From: Apoderus coryli
Lineage: Eukaryota > Arthropoda > Insecta > Coleoptera > Attelabidae
Reading direction: 5' to 3'
DNA length: 64,000 bases
Assembly (NCBI GenBank): GCA_911728435.2
Contig: OU452205.1
Location: 12,716,260 to 12,780,259, forward strand
Shown here one piece after another: positions 10,897 to 22,383 of the stretch. The translations under genes and the position numbers were made by a program. Position 1 is the first letter of the stretch; the number at the start of each line of letters is the position of its first letter. The notes beneath the pieces were generated by a model, which was not told the DNA's origin, ran no database searches, and saw only the letters and a program-made list of their open reading frames with translations.

Positions 10897-12639
10897 AAAA
10901 ACAAAGTAGAAACACCTAATTGCATATACATATGGTCAATACAATAAGTAACTTCTAAATAAATCTAAAAACCATAAACATTCGATCAATCTGATTATCT
11001 ATAGGTTTAAAATAATCTATTGAATATTAATGATCGGTCTCTAATAAATGTTTTGCAAATAAGAACTCGCTGTTATTTTGTCTCAAGCATCTTAAAAGTT
11101 TTTCAATGATAATGATGATTATAATAGAATAAATCCGAAAGTACATAAAAATTTCCCAACAACTCGCGGGTCTCTATCTTTATCTGATGCGTATTTCCGA
11201 ACATATCACCGTGTATGAAAATGTCATTCGTATTTGATTCTGAATTATTTGCTTTTATATTTCCCCCTTTATTTATTTAGTATATACACATCATTCCTCT
11301 AAGCTCTTTCATATATACATATGACATTATCATATTGACTTTAAGTATTCTGTTCACATAAAAGGACGACGATACCTCGAAACGTGGTCTGATTTTAGGA
11401 TTTTTTGTAATTTATAAATCAAAATATCAGCGTCAGATTTTCTATCAGGCTGGCAAGCTAACAAAAACAAGCCGACGCGTCCGACGACCGACGACTCCAT
11501 GAATAGCTACAAAAAATTGGCATCAAGTTTACCCGAATAAAACATTAGGCAAACTACTTTGTGATTTTAAGTTTAAGTAAAAATTTTATTTAACAGCATG
11601 TGTTTTGCGACATCTAGTTATACAAAAAAATTGCAGGTAGCTCCAAAAAATTAATGCAATCTAGATATTTTAAATATTTCAGTGTTATGTTGTAACAAAA
11701 GTACTCGATAGAAAATGAAGTTTGGAATTTTTTGAAATAAAAATATACTATTTGAAAAATTGAAGTTTCGTGTGTTTAAATGATCTTACTTTGATATACC
11801 ATACCATTTGGCACACCATGTGTAAAAAAACTATTGTAATAATTTTTTAGTTAGTAAACGTAAATTAAAATTTAAAATATCAATAAAGTAGATATCATCT
11901 AAAATCAACAATTAAAAGTTAAGTTTTAATTAATATTTGCGTTCTTATATCTATACGAGAGACTTAATTATTTTTGAGCACTTAAGGTACAGGATATAAT
12001 AATCACAATATACACTGAATTTCCATTTAGGAATCTCGATAAGAGACGAGTAAAATTTCTATGTAGGTTTCAAAACGTGGGTTCCGTTAACGACTCGTTA
12101 TAAACGTATTTTAAATATTATCCAACACGATACTACAAAATTTCTGTAACATAAATGATTAATTTTCTGCGAATTTAGTAATGGATGCTTATCTAACTGT
12201 GGTCGTGAAAAAATATACAGTGTTTTAGTGGTTTATTAACGTTTACCTTTGCCCATTAATTACCCATTTGGTACTCGGTTGAAAATCAGAGATCAGTCCA
12301 CCGTTTCGTTCTCACAGACCGATATCGTTGGTTACGCCATAATATTTAAGATTTTATGGAATCTACTGTGAATTTATAGTTTGAAGTTGAAGTAGCATTT
12401 ATTTATATAAAAAACGTATAATTATGCAAAATATAGACGCAAAAATTAACTCATTTTTAAAACGAAATTTGTAAGAAAAATTACTGAACTGAATCGAGAA
12501 AACATGAATCACACACAATTGTCACGTTGTCTAAATACATAATTTTTTCTTCTTCTACAACTATATCAAGTGTTTCCATTTCTCCTGCTACTGCAATAAA
12601 AACATCTTCCTTTTTTGAGCAATTCCTGAGTATTATTTT
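10897..12639. other. Intronic AT-rich stretch, nothing recognised
   Basis: No coding, repeat terminus or RNA gene is supportable. Around 11,360-11,400 there is a short GAAACG context that resembles, too weakly to call, the ribozyme-like motifs seen elsewhere. Confidence 0.5.
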
Positions 12640-13460
12640 TATTTATATTATAGTAAGTTTCATATCATTGGTGCTCAGTCACTTCGGCTTTTGTGATGTG
12701 ACTTACGGATTTTGTATTAGTCAGCGTGACAGTGACCGAATCGAGAAGATGCAGAAATCGTGCTTGCGTTTTGTTTATGGTATCAGGAAATTTGATCCGG
12801 TGTCTTATAAGCTCGGGGATGCGGCTGGCTGCGTATGAATGAAAGACGAAAACTTCATTCTTTGGATCTCTTTCACAGAATCCTGACAGAATTGAAACCG
12901 GAATATTTGGCTCGGAAAATTAGGTACAGGACGGACGTGCATAACTTGAACTTGAGGCATAGGGGATTGTTAGCCTTGCCACCGCATAAAACGACTCTGT
13001 TTAGACGAAGTTTTTCCTACAATATATGCGTGTTGTATAATGAAGTTCCGAAGAGTTTTAAATCATTGCCTTTAATGAAATTCAAGGTGCAAGTAAAAAA
13101 GAGACTTCTCACCATCAGAAATTTATAGGTATATAGGAAAAAAAATGGTAAATTTTGTTGCAGCCTGCGGAAATAGATTTACTTGGGTTTCTGATTGTTG
13201 GGTGACTGTTTTTATAAGTATTTGTGTGATACCTACTCTATTACGACAGTAAATGATTTATTTTATTCTTGTCAATTTATTTAGGGACCAGACTAGAACT
13301 TTCATAGATTGATACTGGTTCCTTTTTGCGAGAACACAGTAGATAACTTATGTTATATATTATATGTAATTAATTTATTACCTAATTGATAATGTAATAT
13401 TATGTTGTTGTTATTTTGTAAGATGTGTTGATTTTCGCAAATAAAATTATTATTATTATA
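12640..13460 (+). pseudogene. LINE 3' end (RT C-terminal tail and 3' UTR)
   Basis: The frame reads LVLSHFGFCDVTYGFCISQR and then RIEKMQKSCLRFVYGIRKFD. A frameshift at about 12,835 leads into NLNLRHRGLLALPP and a stop at 13,126. It aligns with the C-terminal part of the minus-strand LINE at 14,702 (LVLSHFTYCDFLYGSC, RIQKVQNSCCRLIYGLRK), so both belong to one non-LTR lineage. The 3' UTR ends at about 13,460 in CGCAAATAAAA followed by a TTA repeat. The catalytic RT part is lost by 5' truncation, the normal outcome of LINE insertion. Confidence 0.82.
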
Positions 13461-13944
13461 TGACAAGAACTCTGTTTCAGTATGCACCGTATACGTAAAT
13501 TGAAAGTTTTTAAAATATTTTCTGCGGGGTATTGTGATATAAGGATAATCGCACTATACTATGAACGACATTTAGACTTTAGACTAGAATAAAATATTAC
13601 TAAAGGCCACATTATTTGTGTGTTTCGAGGGCAATTATAGTTGGACCATAATTATTGCATAAGGTCCTACCGGTTGCTTTATATATACTTTTAAAATATC
13701 AGTGTGATAAGAGCGGTCGTCTCAAAGGCCCATATTTTTTTTGCCGTATTGATTCGGCCTTGACGACCGAAAACCTGAAACCAATATGGTAAAATATTCT
13801 ATAATTCCGGCCAACTTATCAGTTTTCCTCCGTTCTGGACAGGAGACTTTATTATGAATTCGTGAGGTACCAAGCAAAAAAACGAAAGCAATTTAACGAC
13901 ATAATTAGTCGAAAAATTTCTACACTAGAACCATCACTAGACCA
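13461..13944. other. AT-rich stretch, nothing recognised
   Basis: Intronic spacer between the LINE tail and the SINE-like piece. No supportable feature. Confidence 0.4.
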
Positions 13945-14018
13945 TCGGTCGGTATTCAAGTGGTTAGCGTTCAAAACACCGCAGCATAGCATAGCAAGGT
14001 TCGATCACTAGTAAGTAC
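13945..14018 (+). repeat. tRNA-derived SINE head or tRNA pseudogene
   Basis: CAAGTGGTTAGCGTTC resembles a Pol III A box (D-arm) and AAGGTTCGATCACT resembles a B box (T-arm), spaced as in a tRNA. The acceptor stem does not close and the anticodon arm is not clean, so it is not a functional tRNA. Only a single copy is seen in the window. Confidence 0.4.
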
Positions 14019-14454
14019 TTACATAGTTTTCTTATATTTGGATCTAAAGCAGGCGCAGGTATGATGATTTTTAAATAGCAAATTTAAATACCTATTATAC
14101 CAAATGCTCTGAAAAGTATAAGCCCAATTAAATGTATTGAGTCTATATTTAACGTAATTAGGTAAGTTAACAACTATTCATTTCAGTTGTTTAAATACCA
14201 TAAATAACCATACCATAAATAAAATCAGAATAGTTGAAGTTAGACAACATACTAGAGAATCACGCATATTTTTTCGTCTATAATAATTTCTCTATAAGAT
14301 TTCTCGCTGATCTGACAATAGAAAGCTCAGAATCATTAATTTTTATTTTAAAAGATTTTTTTTTAAATCGTGATATGATTTTTAATTCCAAAAAACATAA
14401 CATAATTTTATGATTTTTTTTACATTCATTTTTAGACTGTGACTCTCAGATATT

Positions 14455-15750
14455 TTATATAATAATAATAAATCGACTTTGTTTCAATTCTCAGTTTAAC
14501 GTCACAATATATTTATAGAAATCAAAGATCTGCATCAGGCGAAGTCTAGCCATTGGCTATTCTAACTTAACCCTACGCAAGATCTATCCCACCTCCAAAA
14601 TACAATTTGCATTTGGAATATACAAATTAATCCTTTACTCTTCCTGTATCTCACAGTAAACACTAAATAAGATTAAAATAAATCCTAAAAGCGCACATCT
14701 CTTAATATTTAAACTTGAATTTGTTGATATTGAATATTTTAAATTGCTCAGGAATGGAGTTATATAGGTTGACCGCATTATAGATAAAACTACTACACCA
14801 GAACATCGCAGTGCGGTGCTTAGGTACTGTATATTTATTTGTGAATCTTAAAGGTTGGGTATGAATCATGGACCTCTTAATAAATGTGTTTTTTAAATAT
14901 TTGAATGAATTCTTATGATTTAATATTTTGTGAACAAAAGAGGCTAGGTAAAGACGTGTCCTATCAACCATACTAAGCCAACCCGTCTCCTTAATTTTAT
15001 GGCAAATATGGTCTCTTTTTCTTAAACCGTAGATGAGACGACAACAACTATTTTGCACCTTTTGTATACGATTCTTATCCTCATACAAACACGATCCATA
15101 CAAAAAGTCACAGTATGTGAAATGTGACAAAACAAGTGTTTCACAAAGTTTCTTCTTTAAAGAGAAGTTTAGAATATGACGATTTGAATATAGAAGTCTT
15201 AAGGACATGTAAGCTTTTTTTGTTAAGTTTTTGACATGTTCACAGAAACGCAAATCTGATGAAAGAAGAAGACTTAGATCATTTGCACTTTCAGTAAAAT
15301 GTATATTGATGTTATCCATATGGATTCTCATATTGTTAGTTAAGAAGTTTTTATTTTTTACGTTTCCAAAGCATAGAATTTTAGTTTTTTCCGAATTTAA
15401 TTTAAATGCGTGCTTTTTTGAAATTTCTTGAATAGAATTCAGCTCATTATTAATAATTTCAACCCTGTGATGATATTCCTCCACTTTAAGGTTGTACAAT
15501 ATTTGCATATCATTTGCATAGGCTCCAATTTCATCTGCAGATATAGAATTTATAATTTTCGCTGTATAGATGATAAAAAGTAGAGGCGCCAGTACAGAGC
15601 CCTGCGGAACACCAGAAAGCATATTTGTGGTAGACGAGAATTCATTATTTGATTGGATTTTTTGTTTTCTATTTTGTAAATATGATCTGAGCAATGATAA
15701 AGAATTAGTGTCGAAATTATAAAATTGAAGCTTTGAGAGAAGCAGTTTAT
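14455..15750 (-). pseudogene. LINE reverse transcriptase, 5'-truncated
   Basis: An open frame of 330 codons (start Met at 15,694, but in-frame sequence continues upstream to about 15,745). It contains SGVPQGSVLAPLLFIIY (RT motif 4/B, about residues 27-43), the polymerase site as IGAYANDMQIL (YADD changed to YAND) and the long C-terminal tail ending NLYNSIPEQFKIFNINKFKF. The 3' side (14,455-14,700) ends in a TTA repeat. Family: jockey/CR1-like non-LTR retrotransposon, same lineage as 12,640 and 6,620. The first metal-binding Asp of YxDD is Asn, so it should be catalytically dead despite the intact frame. It lies antisense-neutral (same strand) in the receptor intron. Confidence 0.85.
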
Positions 15751-15756
15751 GATTGA

Positions 15757-15945
15757 TTATGATTTATATAGATTTGATAATTCTGCATTTATTATTTCGT
15801 TAGCGTTAGGATGCTCCTGAAAATTAAAAGAAAAAAAGATCTGGGTATCATCCGCATAAGCCGGCACTTTAAAATCAGTAAACAATTTTAATATGATATA
15901 CCAAGTAATGTTTGTTATAGGACACACCGTTATAATATCCAATCT
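15757..15945 (-). pseudogene. Second LINE RT fragment with intact YADD
   Basis: The minus frame holds VPAYADDTQIFFSFNFQEHP and then EIINAELSNLYKS. This covers the same RT segment already present in the neighbouring ORF (YANDMQIL...EIINNELNSI) but lies upstream of it. It is therefore a separate LINE copy or a rearranged duplicate joined head to tail. Confidence 0.7.
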
Positions 15946-16599
15946 TACCAGTTATTCCATTTATCATAGTTTAGTGTTAAAAATATAAATAAATATATTC
16001 ATCTTTTTAATTGTAGAGAAAAAAATAGAACTACGAAACCCATAAGGAAATCAGGTCCCGCTGGCTCCTTGACTATACACAGCTTGCGGCAAAACACAGT
16101 CGTGGTAGTATTTAACGTTACACATTAATTCAAAATATTCATACAGTTTTTCTATACGAAACTTATCTTAGTTGGAGAGAAACATCTACCTCAAAATGAT
16201 CTGGTCTGGTAACCCTAGTTGGAGTGAAATAAACTAACAGAGGTATTTGAAGAGGTCATTCAGCCGCGGCCGCCCCCCACTACCAAAATATGTTAAAGAG
16301 GAAAGTGTTGATTTTCATTCATAATTCGTACTTCAAAGTGTGGCCACCAGAGTCCAGCACCTGCCGGTATACCGCGCTCACGGACTATCCTTATCAAGGA
16401 AATGGCATAGTGTATTTGCTTCAATTTGTCATGTTCTTAATGTTTCAAAACAATCAGAAATGTTTTCTATTAATAGATAAAATCTACAGAGCTTTACACT
16501 ACCAAAAAGAATAACTATTTCGGATATAAAAAAGTAAAATTTAACAATATTCACTAGTAGTAGTAGTCATAGTGGCAAAAATAAAGTGTAACATTGAAA
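15946..16599. other. Unassigned stretch with a short GC-rich run
   Basis: Contains the run GCCGCGGCCGCCCCCC near 16,264, unusual in this AT-rich window. No gene is recognised. Confidence 0.4.
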
Positions 16600-17250
16600 C
16601 AGTGGCGGCTGGTCGGGGTAGGCACGGTAGGCACCGCCTGCCTTTAAAACTTCGCCCTAAATTAAATACTCAAAAAATAATATTGATTCTTATATTAATT
16701 TCATTTTCTACCTTAAACCTTTAAAACATCCCCTTTAATTCAATAATTATCTGTAGGTATACTATAACTACCGCAAAATAGGTTTACCGCTGGTGCTATA
16801 ACCCACTACCGAGACTTCGCATTTTTACAGGCAACTGTTATCGTCGCCTACACCGTATACTCGTATACACTGTATACACATATGCCTATGTACATATAAA
16901 AGTTTTGCGCCACCGGTCACCGGGTAACAGTATGTACTACCAAATATGGCCTAAAATACATGTATTTTGCTCAAAATTGTTGTACTTTTTCTTGAATATA
17001 TTTAAATAAATATACAGAAAAACTGGTGGTGATTGAGAACTTTTATATAATATTTATTGAAATAATATGTGTTCTATTGCGTCGGAGCGCGTTTACGTTC
17101 AGCTTAGGCACCTACTCCGGCCGCCTTCTATCTATTGCAGTTAGGTAGGTATACTATTTGCACGAATTTCGATTTGTACTTTAGGTATTTTTGTTTACTG
17201 TTTTTTACAGTACGTTTGAACTATTTGTTCGTTTGTACTAGTGCCATTGA
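16600..17250 (+). mobile_element. hAT-like left end and adjoining sequence
   Basis: It starts CAGTGGCGGCTGGTCGGGG, matching the terminal motif of the other hAT-like copies. The following AGGCACGGTAGGCACCGCC is an imperfect hairpin like that following the 49,947 end. No right end is found, so the 3' limit given is approximate and the element may be truncated. Confidence 0.5.
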
Positions 17251-18685
17251 TGAAAAAGTGTATGTATTTAGTTATTTAATAATAATAGTAATAATATTTT
17301 GACTAATACAAGTATAGATTAGTGATTGTGCTGCACAACTTGTTGCGGTAGCGGTAAGTAGTAATTAGGTAGTAATATTAATGTTTATTCAATACAAATA
17401 ATTTTGTATTTTATTTGTATTTGATTATGTATTGGATTTCGTAGAGTAGTGAATGCAATAAAACGACAAAAGCTTAGACCTAGTTTGATTTTAGCATTAT
17501 GTTTTATAGTATTACTTTAGTAAAATACTATTGCTTAGCGTTGATTTATCTTGAAGATATTATTCTTTGGGCAATTCGAACATCGAGATTATTCTTATAC
17601 ATACATTGTAAAACTCATTAAATTCATAAACTCACTATTTTTTTCTTCCCAAAATTTCCATTAAAAAATAAAATATTAATGTCAACGAACTTATTAATGT
17701 TGCGAAGTTGATTTCGTTATTCCAATATAGCTTTTTTGTTACCTAAAAATTCTTAAAGAACTTTTCTTTGTCTTCCCACTTCAAAGGAATAAGAAAACAC
17801 ATGTAACAAAGGGAAAATAACTTTCTTAGCAAGATACTAAATGGGGGCCCATGTAAATATACAATGAAAATCTATCCAACGAATATAACGTTACTAATGA
17901 TTTTACTTATATGTACGTTACAGTGTTGCTAATTTGACGATAAAAGTTTATTTTGCGGACTTTCTTTTGTCCTGTGTATATTTAAACCTTTTCTCATAAC
18001 GAGTGGATAAATCCAGAAAAGGCAAACTGCGATCAAGCTCCTTATTAAAATACGTTAAGCATTGCATGAAAAGTTAGTTTCAACTATTAATTCTGTATAA
18101 TTTTTAAAGAAAATGTCAAACCTAGATAGACTGCGAGTAATTTTCTTATTATGGTTACGTTTCATATGCCGCAATTTTCTGGATATTTTTAAGACTGCTT
18201 TCGTTTCTGTTACAGAACCCCAAGGCATGTGCTGTCTAATTTCTTAAACCACAAAAAATATTCAGGTTAGTAGAAATTCTTTCGAGTTGAGGATGACATA
18301 CGTGTGAGTAGTATTTTTTTTTTTCAATATACGAAGGAAGTTTTCGTTGAAGTAAAATAGGTTTGAACAAAGGGAAGTTTGGATTCATATTTAAAAGAAA
18401 TACGTGAATAGTATACCGGAAGGATTCTCTTATATTGTGGGTAAGCCATAAGCTTAGAAATGGTTACATTCAATAATTACATGAAACAGGATTTTTGTCT
18501 GGCTCAATACCTATATTGATATATAAAATTTTTACCTTGTTTTTTTGATAATGTCGTATTGAGTACAAAGACTATATTAGCAAGTTTTATGTGGATATCT
18601 ATATTAATAGAGTACTGAATGAAATTATGCTCTTAAAGAAAATAGTAACTATTCATTCAGTTTGAACTTATATAATATTACTTAC
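17251..18685. other. Intron sequence next to receptor exon 1
   Basis: AT-rich. It ends with the GTAAG donor (minus strand, 18,681-18,685). No further gene or transposon end is supportable. Confidence 0.5.
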
Positions 18686-18938
18686 CGAAAAAACATAGAC
18701 AAAATACGACTGTATATAATGAGATGAATATGACCCTGATATAAATTTTATCAAAAATATAATCATATTCATAATCATCATATATGTCAATATCGTGTCC
18801 TGCTTGGCTATTATTGGTTAAATGTCCATCAATTGTTTGATTTTCTAATATTTCCATCATTTTTAGATATACGAATGAAATATCCTGTTAGTGAGTTTTA
18901 AATCGTACTGGCGAGCATTTGTTCAGGAAATTGTTGAT
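18686..18938 (-). CDS. Receptor first coding exon: extracellular N-terminus and first helix (trissin receptor-like GPCR)
   Basis: Minus-strand exon bounded by an acceptor (TTTATTTATTTTACAG just above 18,938) and a GTAAG donor at 18,685. The 5' part (18,861-18,938) is untranslated. The ATG at 18,860 opens 58 codons plus one base. The N-terminus is short and acidic (DIDIYDDYEYDYIFD) with two N-glycosylation sequons (NQT at 7-9, NNS at 16-18) and no signal peptide, followed by helix 1, IRVIFISLYTVVFCLCFFG (residues 41-59). The last base G joins GA of the exon at 5,719 to give Gly-Asn, the helix-1 hallmark. Such receptors sit in the plasma membrane of neurons or target tissue, bind a neuropeptide and signal through G proteins. 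The trissin receptor call is from memory; another peptide receptor is possible. Confidence 0.85.
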
Positions 18939-20233
18939 CTGTAAAATAAATAAAATGTGCTATAACTTAATTGACATAAATATACTTTAACTATAAGATA
19001 TTTAATTACTGGAACAAATAAACATTGTCTGGCATTTCTCGCAAATAATAAAAGAAGTGTAATTTTTTCTAGTATACTAAAAAAACTACCATCATAACTA
19101 TTTAATGTAGAGTTATTTAGTAGTGGTGACTCTGCAAAGGTTGGCATTGAAATATTTCTTTTAAATTTTTATGGTTGTTTGATTTCGCAATTCAGATGTG
19201 ATGCAAATTTCAGTATTTTCTCAAAATCTGTACCATCAATTTGCAAGTAGGCCCATAACAGTTGCGTGCAGTGTTATTTATAAAAGTTATACTATAAAAC
19301 CTAATGTTTTAATAAATATAAGACGTTCATAAAGAGGATTGCCCAACTAGCATTAAAATAATTGAGATTATGTGAAATTTTATTAATATTAAAATTTATT
19401 ATTTCTAGATGATTGATATAAATGTTTAAATTTTTCATTGTTAATTTTCTGAAAGGTTCTCCAAAATTTATCTAGTTTAAACTTGTAGTGACCTATGTTT
19501 ATTTATTGTTATAAGTACTACTGGAGATTGTTGAAAGTCGATGTTCCTTTAGATGAGTCTCATTTTGTCATCGATAAATTCTTACAATCTAGTGACCGCG
19601 AAAGAAATTTGACGCAGATTATGCTATAGCAGAGACAAAGGAAAAATATTTCTAATGAAATCAAGGAAACATCAAGCTCAATTAAAAATAATGTTGGTCT
19701 ATCTGTCAAGGTACCTGGATTTTGCCCACACGTTGTAGAGCTGTGGTTTGTAGGTACAATTAGAAGCAATTTTTAGAAATATAAATGTTTCAAAATCTTC
19801 AGATAAGTACGACCTTTTATTAATAACATTTAATCATAATACATCAAATATAGTAAGATATTCTGCTTAAACCACTCCCAACAGTTTAAACAATTTAAAA
19901 AATAGAGCTAGTCAAACTATTCACATATTCTGACTCCAAACGAGTAGAACTATCAATGTCACAGGAAAATGTTTTTTGTAAACGCACTATGATGTTCTAA
20001 ATGAATTGCCACGTATCATTATAACAAAATTTAAGAATAGGGATGAAATGCTTATTTTCACAACATCTCCTATATATTTTTTATTTACACTCCACAAGAG
20101 TTTGTACTTGAACATGTTTTAATATTTTTCAAACTAATATTATTTCATGAAGTAATTAGTTCTCTGGATGCTGGTGCAACAATAAGAATGCCATCTTTGA
20201 CTTTATTAGTGATTTAATTATAATCTAGATAGC
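18939..20233. other. Upstream intron or promoter side of the receptor, no gene
   Basis: The splice acceptor at the top of exon 1 means at least one 5' UTR exon lies further up, but I cannot place it. AT-rich with no recognisable element. Confidence 0.5.
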
Positions 20234-20268
20234 TTGAAGAAGGAACAAATTAGTGTTCCGAAACGTAT
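20234..20268 (+). ncRNA. Hammerhead-like core motif (degenerate)
   Basis: TTGAAGA is followed by a GGAAC/GTTCC stem and then GAAAC. This is the order of a hammerhead core (CUGANGA, stem II, GAAAC), but no cleavable GUC with a stem I is evident. Probably the remnant of a Penelope-type terminal repeat. Confidence 0.3.
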
Positions 20269-20445
20269 CTTGGATAGATAGACCTTAGTCCTGATGAAGG
20301 TTGACAAAAACAACTACTATTTTTTATTTATTTTTTTTAACATATCGCAAAACTGTTTGGATATTTGGGATATATCAAATTATTTCAAATGTTTCGGGTT
20401 TTATCATAACAGTAAATTCAGATCATAACATTGTGTATATGATTA

Positions 20446-22333
20446 ATGAAATATATAGCTCAAACACAAATGGCCTCTAGTCCCGGGCAGACCTTAAGTG
20501 GTCAAGAGGTGCGAAGAATCTCCCGGTTTCAACTAGATAAGAGAACAAAAATAGCTACTTGGAATGTCAAAACTTTGACTCCAGCTGGACAACTTAATCC
20601 AAGAGATGAACAGAATGGAGATAAGCGTTCTCGGAGTGAGCAAAGTCCGCTGGCCTGGAAATGGAGTGATTAGATCAAAAGGTAAAATATTATATTACTT
20701 ATGTACCAATAATGCTGACCGAGACCATCGGCATGGCGTTGGCATCTTAATGTATGAAAACATACAAAAGTCAGTAAAGAACTTTATCCCACTTTCTGAA
20801 AGAGCACTCCTAATTCAACTGTTTGGTAGAGCCATGAACATCAATATTATACAGGTTTATGCCCCAACAGCAGACAAATGAGAAAAATAAATTGTAGATT
20901 TTTACAGAAAACTTGATAGTGCCCTTAGGCTTACCAAAAAGGAAAGAAATCCATATAATTCTAGAAGATTTCAATGCTAAATTTGTTAAGGGTAGAATGG
21001 GATCAATGGCTGGTGATTACGGCCTAGGTGAAAGAAACTAAAGAGGTGAAAGGTTAATTCAGTGCTGCGAAGAGAACAATCTCTTGATTACAAATACATG
21101 GTTCACACACCCACAAGACGATTATAAACCTGGAAATATCCGCAAGACAATGACCACCACATTGTTTGTAACCAAATAGATAACCTTATCATTAATCGAA
21201 GATTTAGGAATTTACTCACTAAAGTAACCATAATGCCAGGTGCAGATATTGAATCTGACCACAATCCGCTCCGTGCCGACATACTATTGCGCCTGTCCAG
21301 ACCCAATGAAAAAACCGCTAAAAAAAATTTTCATTAAGGATCAAAACAATAAAACAATATTGGACACCGAAAAACTACTACTAGCATGGAGAAAATACAC
21401 CATTAGTCTTTTCCAAGAAAATGAAATAATTACACTATCAGGACCAAGTATATTAAAGAGTGAAATTAAATATGCCATAACATTTATGAAAAATAACAAA
21501 GGTGATATGTACACCGAAACGTTTCATTTGGTTAGCGAACAAAACCTTGATATCCTTGTCCGAATCTTTAACAATATTTATATGACACTGCACATATTCC
21601 CGAGGAATGGCTCCGTTCTACATTTGTCACACTTCCGAAATCAAACAACGGAACCGTATGTATAAAGACTATCGTCTCATTAGCCTAATGATCCATTCCC
21701 TTAAACTATTTCTTCGAGTCCTACACACGAGACTTGGAACTTGGAACAAGCGAAGCCATATTCAGTCTCCAAGCATTAATGCACAATTACTAAGATCAGA
21801 GAAAGGACGTCTTTCTGTGTTTTATCGACTACGAAAAAGCATTTGACAATGTAAAGCAAGATCTCCTCATATCATATATTGGGCACTTGGGACTGGATGG
21901 AAAAGATATCAGACTTATAGGTAATTTGTACTGGAACCAAAGAGCGATCCGAATTCAGAATGCAGGAACAACTTAGGATTTTGAAATAAAAAGGGCGTCC
22001 TCCAAAGGTGCATCTTGTCTCCGATATTGTTTAACTTGTATGTGGAAAGAGTCAATCTCCGACAGTCCCATTACCGTGATGTTAGCGGATAGTGCAAATG
22101 ATCTACAAACTGTACTAGATAAGGTCAATGCAGAAAGTCAAATATCGGGTCTAAATATTAACATCCGTAAAACCAAATGTATAGCCATTAGTAGAAACGA
22201 TACTCCAAATACCACAATATGCATAAATGGAGAGAGCATTGCTCAAGTCAATCAAGTTAAATACTTGGGATGCATGATCAACCAAAAATGGGACCCAGAT
22301 CAGGCGATAAAATATAAATTAAATAATAATAAT
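20446..22333 (+). pseudogene. RTE-like LINE relic (endonuclease and RT)
   Basis: The endonuclease start reads TKIATWNVKTLTPAGQL. After a frameshift the text runs MEISVLGVSKVRWPGNGVI, then HRHGVGILMYENIQKSVKNF and INIIQVYAPTADK (20,606-20,880), the usual motifs of RTE-type apurinic endonucleases. RT pieces are KDYRLISLM (21,665), CFIDYEKAFDNVKQDLL (about 21,825-21,870), ADSANDLQTVLDKVNAESQ and QVNQVKYLGCMIN (22,085-22,275). YADD is lost in a deletion near 22,080. At least five frameshifts or stops are present, so it is inactive. It ends in an AAT repeat against the palindrome at 22,334. Confidence 0.85.
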
Positions 22334-22383
22334 AAAATTTAGGCTGGCCATTTTGTGTACACAAAATGGCCAGCCTAAATTTT
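22334..22383. repeat. Perfect 50-bp palindrome at the Penelope 5' junction
   Basis: Two 25-bp arms meet at GTGT|ACAC with no spacer and no mismatch. The right arm is Penelope coding sequence (its frame reads HKMASLNF). The left arm is the inverted copy, placed exactly where the RTE LINE ends. It is best explained as a snap-back made when the element was inserted with a 5' truncation. Confidence 0.93.

Larger units (their letters stand above)
5720..18685 (-). other. Intron 1 of the receptor gene (12,966 bp)
   Basis: This is the interval between the GTAAG donor at 18,685 and the CAG acceptor ending at 5,720. The intron is phase 1: the Gly codon is split after its first base. It is unusually large and is filled with unrelated mobile elements in both orientations, listed separately. 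Confidence 0.82.

Noticed and set aside
18923..19147. 74-codon minus-strand open frame just upstream of the receptor exon
   Set aside because: It crosses the splice acceptor at 18,939 and has no domain. The receptor ATG lies in a different, downstream frame.
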